Positions 59,174 to 64,000 of a DNA stretch of 64,000 nt are shown here, piece after piece. A program made the translations under genes and the position numbers. Below the pieces are notes generated by a model that made no database searches, was not told the origin of the DNA, and worked only from the letters and a program-made list of their open reading frames with translations. Source of the stretch: Siphlonurus alternatus (lineage: Eukaryota > Arthropoda > Insecta > Ephemeroptera > Siphlonuridae); assembly GCA_949825025.1 (NCBI GenBank), contig OX463786.1, positions 9,349,094 through 9,413,093 on the forward strand, read 5' to 3'. Each line of letters starts with the position of its first letter. Position 1 is the stretch's first letter.

Positions 59174-59246
59174 ATGGCTCTCCCTGTTGGATTCGAACGC
59201 ACGACCTTTTGACTGTTACCCAGACGCTCTACCAACGTTAAGTAAT
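59174..59246 (-). pseudogene. tRNA-Val-like pseudogene
   Basis: On the minus strand there is a box A match (ttggtagagcg), an anticodon-like loop gtaacag that would give AAC (Val), and a box B match (cgttcgaatcc), all correctly spaced. The anticodon stem has one mismatch, the T stem two, and the 5' acceptor strand does not pair. The 3' end even reads agagcca. It is probably a decayed tRNA or tRNA-derived SINE head. Confidence 0.6.
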
Positions 59247-59249
59247 ATC

Positions 59250-59683
59250 ATGGAATTAAAAATTTCATGCGTTAAAAAAAATTCATGTTGACTTTAGTAG
59301 TGAAACTGGTTTATTCTGATGTATAATATATTTATACTTGTTTTTTATCCAAATAGAAAAAAATCTCTTTTATCATGCATTAATCACATTGTAATTTATT
59401 GTATTTTAAATAGGAAGTACAGCACACACAGGAAAAAAAAACAATTGAAAGTTGTTAAGGTATTCAAACAAAAGAATAATTTACTATGTTTGATAAAAGT
59501 CAAAGCTTTGACAGAAATCACTACTATGTTGAATATATTAACTTTAACAATGTACACAATCTGTGAATATATTTACTCTATATATTATAATCACGCAACT
59601 GTTGTATATATCATACAATAGATTATAATTGTAAAGCAATTTTAACCTACTTCATTTTATATAATAGTTTTCCTGTATATTAT
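59250..59683. other. AT-rich DNA, no gene recognised
   Basis: A 100-codon frame at 59319-59621 is I-, Y-, N- and K-rich and not recognised. Confidence 0.4.
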
Positions 59684-59686
59684 AAT

Positions 59687-59892
59687 GTACCCTAGTTGAA
59701 AAATTTCGTCTTTAACTATAATTACACGTCTAAACTTAATCTTTTTACCTCTAAAACACATATTATTTTCTCTTCGCAAAAAGAGAGGATGAAATGAAAA
59801 CAACATATCTAAATATTATGCTCAAGAAGAGGAAAAAAGTCGTAATCTCGTCCTATTATCTCTTCTTTTTTCCTCTAAAATGGTGCAAAATG
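59687..59892 (+). repeat. Dispersed repeat (ACCCTAGTTGAAAA family), copy 3
   Basis: Starts accctagttgaaaaatttcg and ends ctaaaatggtgcaaaat, running directly into the CCGGAAGT element. Confidence 0.65.
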
Positions 59893-60310
59893 TTCAACAG
59901 AAGTAGCCGGAAGTGCCTGGGAGCTCTCGGTTTGGAAGAACACGAAAATTTTAAGACTTTTTAGAGGTTGAAATTCTTAAGGCGGATTCACATTGCAATT
60001 TTTATTATGCGACGCGAAGTGAATATTAATGCCGCGCACTTGCTGTAACGTAACATCCATTGGTGGTTATATTTGGCGATTAAAAAAGACAATCGTAATT
60101 TAATGCGATATTCGCCGCCACAACCTGGCGAATTCACTCGCTGCATAGGATTTCACAGCTTCTACGTCAAAATCGCGTCGCATCGCCGTCGTCGCCATGT
60201 AAAACCGCCTTTATATATATTTCTTTCTCAAGGTTTCAGGATCAAAACTGAACTAGAAATGTCCATTAACCTAGCACTTCCGGTTACTTCCGGTGGGAAT
60301 CTTTTTGATT
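59893..60310. mobile_element. CCGGAAGT-arm element split by a PIF-type MITE
   Basis: Left part tcaacagaagtagccggaag to about 59976, right part from 60214 ending cacttccggttacttccggt near 60293. Inner blocks resemble the element at 41644. The terminal bases are worn. Confidence 0.6.
59980..60210 (+). mobile_element. PIF/Harbinger-like MITE, copy 7 (nested)
   Basis: 231 bp from aggcggattcacattgcaat (first a shared with the target) to gtcgccatgtaaaaccgcct, flanked by TTA (59977-59979 and 60211-60213). Longer than its relatives because of small internal duplications (gtaacgtaacatcc, and a repeated cgaattc region). Confidence 0.9.
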
Positions 60311-60319
60311 TGGTGATAG

Positions 60320-61244
60320 GATTCTTCTTATTGTGAATCAATAACTTTTTTTCTCTGAAATATTTTTTTTTGTTTTGTTTTTGTTAACGAAAGCAAAGCA
60401 GGGAAATAAAGCTGACTCAGGGAGTTTCTAAATTAAAAATCACGATGTATATTTCTGCAGAAACGACATTACTTTCAGATTAAAAATAAATTGCATTTTT
60501 AAATTATTTTTCTATCAGTTATTTTTCAGTATTCCTGTACATTCAATATTATTTTCATTATATATTATTTCTCGTAAAAAAAAAAAAAAAAAAAAAAAAA
60601 ACACACAAACAGAAACAGAAACAGAAATGTGTATTTTTACTATTTCAAGCAGAAAATATCATAGAAAATTCTTGAATTATTTATTATGATACTATATATA
60701 ATAATTTTAATCATAAAGATATGAAACAAAAACGTTTTTGTTATAATTTCTAAAACTTTATTTTTTGTTACAAAAATGAAGGAATGAGATTTCTACTAAT
60801 ACTTTATAGTAGATATATATGATTTGTTTAAAAGCTTTTCCCCTTTATGTCATATCTCATTGCAGCACAGTCGAAATGTCATTAGTAACAGATAATCTCT
60901 CTACTCTAATGACAAAGTCAAACTTTAGTTTCGTACGTGATGAAACGTGGATTATGATAGAAATTAGGAGATATATATACAAATTTCAATTTACTGAAAG
61001 TTTATATCATAAATTTGTTCTATATCAGAATATGAAGAGTCAAAATATGAATGCACTAAATTGTTGAGTTTTGCTATGATATAACATTTTCAACTTTTGT
61101 TGGTGTGGTAATATGTAATATATATTATATTTTGCTCTCAATTTTGTATCTAATAAGCATAATCACAATGAATATAATAACAATAACAAATTATATCAAT
61201 TGAACTAATAATTTATATTGTTACTTAATGCATTGATGGTTGTT
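60320..61244. other. AT-rich DNA, no gene recognised
   Basis: An 82-codon plus-strand frame at 60819-61067 is less AT-driven than most but matches no family I know. A poly-A of about 26 lies near 60576. Confidence 0.4.
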
Positions 61245-61245
61245 A

Positions 61246-61353
<108 letters not shown>

Positions 61354-61429
61354 CCATCAAAAAAATTATAGTGTAGTATATTTAATAAATATTATCAGGC
61401 GAAGTATACATTATATGATGTATTGATAT

Positions 61430-61555
61430 GATGTACTTTTACATACCATATGTATGCTGGGCAATCTCCGCCGCTCCTTGAAATTTTAGTGTGGTGCATA
61501 AAAGTTGAAGGAGCGGCGGAGATTGCCCAGTATGCATGGTATGTAAAATTACATC
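61430..61555. mobile_element. Hairpin MITE with about 50-bp arms
   Basis: Left arm gatgtacttttacatacc ... ctgggcaatctccgccgctcc and right arm ggagcggcggagattgccca ... tggtatgtaaaattacatc pair with few mismatches. No other copy in the window. Confidence 0.87.
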
Positions 61556-61619
61556 AAGAAAATTAGTGTTTTCGTGAATTTAAAATATAAATAATCACTT
61601 TAATTTTTGGTACGTTCAA

Positions 61620-62142
61620 TAGTGTTGTAAAAAAGCGAACGTTCGCAGCGCATTTTAGAAAATGCGCGCGCGCACATTAGAAAATGCGCGTTAGAATGTG
61701 CGGTCGCGAAATAGAAAGTGCGTTTTTTAAAAAGTGGCGCGTTCACTCTGCTTGCTGATTGGTCACAGCTAAGTACCTTCTTAAAAATAATTAAAAATGT
61801 TAAATATAACTATGAAAACTAATTTAATCACTTGATATGCAATTAAAATTGTTCCCAAGATTAAATAGTTCCAGTTTTAAAGTATTTTCCAATAAATTTT
61901 TATAATATTTTTGTTGTGCAGTTATATTAGTGAATTTAATTTTTAATGCACTTTTCATAAGTAAAAACTTGTTTAACGACTTCATTTAGCTTTAGTGCTT
62001 GCAGAATATCGAAATTTAGGGTTCTTTTAATGCAATTCAAATTTTCCCGCAAATAAGAAAATGCGCGCACTTTCTAATGTGCGCGCGCGCATTTTCTAGA
62101 ATATGCGCTAAAGTAAAGTGCGCGTGCGTTTTTACAACACTA
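61620..62142. mobile_element. hAT-type non-autonomous element, TAGTGTTGTAAAAA ends
   Basis: Ends tagtgttgtaaaaa and tttttacaacacta are perfect inverted repeats, with a perfect 8-bp duplication acgttcaa (61612-61619 and 62143-62150). The TAGTG start and 8-bp duplication define hAT. Subterminal zones are packed with alternating gcgcgcgc/aaaatgcgcgc motifs on both sides. 523 bp, no transposase. Confidence 0.95.
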
Positions 62143-62248
62143 ACGTTCAAAGACTTTAATATAAAGTAGTATTGTGATAATTGTTTTTTCGATTCTGACA
62201 TTGTAAAGAATTTAACGAAACCATTATTTGCATAATATAATAATTATG

Positions 62249-62645
62249 TGAGTGTGTGGCGCAGTGCGCTTGACCGGGTTTCGTCAGATCACCGAAGTCA
62301 AGCAACGCGGAGCGTGGTTAGTAATTGGATGGGTGGCCATTTAAAAAAAACACGTTTCCCACCCAGGGGTAAATCGTTGCGCTTTTCCACCATGTGGTTC
62401 CCCTGGCTTTGAACCATTACACTTCCGGTTCATTGACAAAAAGCTGTAGCGTCCATCCTGGCTGAGGTTTCCACGTTTCCCTCAGTCGCAGGCAAATGCT
62501 GGGATGGATTGCAAGGCCGTGGCCGCCCCCGTTCCGGAAGAGCCCGCGAATCGCTAAGTTAGGGTTTCGGAAGGTTCAGGGTTTCAAACTTAGTGAGTAA
62601 TTTGTAATTATAAGTACCCAGTTAATAGGGTTTGATAAAAATATG
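62249..62645 (+). mobile_element. 5S-rRNA-derived SINE, full-length copy
   Basis: Same structure as 55107: 5S-like head (cgtcagatcaccgaagtcaa ... gttagtaattggatgggtgg), core, and tail ending gggtttgataaaa. The short aattatg on both sides (62242-62248 and 62646-62652) may be the target duplication. It differs from the 55107 copy by scattered substitutions and small indels. Confidence 0.9.
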
Positions 62646-62654
62646 AATTATGCG

Positions 62655-63790
62655 GTAATGGCAATGCATCAATGAACTTGAATATTAACATACGTATCGT
62701 TTTCACCAGTCGGCATGCTCTACAGCTATTAAAGCTTTGTATGAAAAAAAAAAATTATGAATAAAACAAATCAAAGCAACCAACACTTTTGCTGCTGAAC
62801 AAGTTCCTTAATTTTAACATATTTGGTAAGCAATATAAATTTCTTTTTGAAGAGTTCAACAATAGAATATAGAACTGCAGTAAATCATGGTAAATCAAAA
62901 CACAACTCCCTGAAAGCTATAAAAAAATGGGTCCATACAAAAATAATACAGTACTTATATATTAAAAATAAAGAAAGCTCGAATCCCTTTTTGTCATTTT
63001 CTGATGTGAAAACAATAAAATGATATAAGACAACCACTTTACTTTTGTACTAAAACTATTAAATGTTGACAACTTTTATGTATTTTGTTGTATATTTTTT
63101 CTTTTATTATATTTTTTATGTTTCTCTTTTTTTCCATATCTTCCTTTTATTTCAAATTGCATTTTACACGGCGTAGTAACTTGACATATTGTGACAAAAC
63201 TCAAGTCGTATGCTTTGAGCAATCAAGTTTGTTCTTGTTTATTTTGACTTCCTGTAAATGTCATTTTCACTTTCTTTTTCATTTAGAGCGGAAATTTTTT
63301 ATTTTTGTACCATAAATTTTGGAGCTGTCAAAAATATAACAAAAATCAAGTTGGTAAACAAAATATAAAAAGTTGAAAAAAAATTAACAGACTTTTATTG
63401 CATTGTAAATAGAGAAATTTTGACAGGTTTGACTTCAAATATGTGGAAGATTTTGAGAATATTTATGAGAGATTTCTATACACCAAAAAGATCATTGCTA
63501 TAATGTATGTGAACTAAATATAAATATTTTTTCACGCGTATTGGTTGAATAAATGAAATCACGTTTTTCTTTTTCCAGTTTGAAAATTGGAGTTATTATA
63601 TTAAACATGCACTGTGCTTAAAGTTATAAAAGTTAAATCCAAAATCAAAATGTTAGGAAATTACTAAAAGTGAACTAAAAGTCATGTATTTTAATAAATT
63701 ACATTTTCTTTGATAATTCTTTCAATGGGCTCATTTCTTGACGATTGAACAGTATCATGAATGATAAATAATATTTTTTATTTTTTTAAA
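62655..63790. other. AT-rich DNA, no gene recognised
   Basis: Frames at 62823-63023 (66 codons) and 63085-63315 (76 codons) match no family I know. Confidence 0.4.
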
Positions 63791-63794
63791 TCAA

Positions 63795-64000
63795 TCCCTA
63801 ACTGGGTACTTCTATTTACTAATAAAATTACTCACTAATTGTAAGTTTGAAACCCCGAACCTTCCGAAACCCTAACTTGAGCGTCGTTTCGCTGGCTCTT
63901 CCGGAACGGGGGCGCCCATGGCCGTGCAATCCATCCCGGTATTTGCCTGCGACTGAGGGAAACGTGAAATCTTCAGCCAGGATGGACGCTACAGCTTTTG
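63795..64000 (-). mobile_element. 5S-type SINE, cut by the window end
   Basis: Minus strand: tail (tttgaaaccccgaaccttcc and ctaacttgagcg, read on +), then core to caaaagctgtagcgtccatc at the last base. The 5S head would lie beyond 64000. Confidence 0.85.

Noticed and set aside
60819..61067. 82-codon frame with fairly balanced composition
   Set aside because: No family resemblance, and no poly(A) or splice support seen. Chance cannot be excluded.

Overview
The window looks like nuclear DNA from an arthropod, most likely an insect. It is very AT-rich, has no bacterial-style gene packing, and carries long GA/CT and TTTA microsatellites, dozens of short inverted-repeat transposons (MITEs), 5S-rRNA-headed SINEs, tRNA-like SINE remnants and degenerate non-LTR (LINE) 3' ends. 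A run of 200 N shows a scaffolded assembly. I cannot name the species. I see no convincing complete host gene. The longest open frames are translations of microsatellites or of transposon arms, and the only weak coding candidate is a 43-codon possible terminal exon (42 residues plus stop) at 51444-51572.

Layout. 1-3.8 kb: AT-rich DNA, a 34-bp hairpin and a LINE tail. 3867-5826: an almost 2-kb inverted repeat with two 902-bp arms that look identical, each holding a tRNA-like box A/box B unit. 6.4-15.5 kb: a GA microsatellite, a GC island, an hAT-type MITE with 21 G, a SINE fragment, one MITE each of the PIF-type, ATGGAC-ended and Tc1/mariner-type families, and a tRNA-like remnant. 15.5-26 kb: AT-rich, with foldback elements at 17.8, 21.0, 23.3, 23.7, 24.1 and 25.5 kb and a reverse SINE at 24.4 kb. 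26.4-43.6 kb: a second hAT MITE with a perfect 8-bp duplication, LINE tails at 27 and 31.5 kb, and nested MITEs at 36.7 and 38.4-39.5 kb. The 200-N gap follows at a CT tract. 43.8-64 kb: the densest repeats, including four SINE copies, nested elements at 57 and 60 kb, and a 523-bp hAT element at 61.6 kb.

The repeats fall into families that can be checked inside the window. A PIF/Harbinger-like family has 7 copies, all flanked by TTA or TAA. A Tc1/mariner-like family has TA duplications and CAGTCAAA ends. An hAT CAGGCGCGGATCC family and a separate hAT element have 8-bp duplications. Several families share an ATTCACGAAG-type terminus. Two families share inner arms but have different outer ends. 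A 5S-derived SINE has 6 copies. Nesting gives relative ages: ATGGAC-ended and PIF-type elements sit inside mariner-type elements, a mariner-type element interrupts a LINE tail, and a poly(A) insert splits a SINE. The octamer TGACGTCA occurs 13 times, far above what the composition predicts, mostly inside or next to mobile elements.
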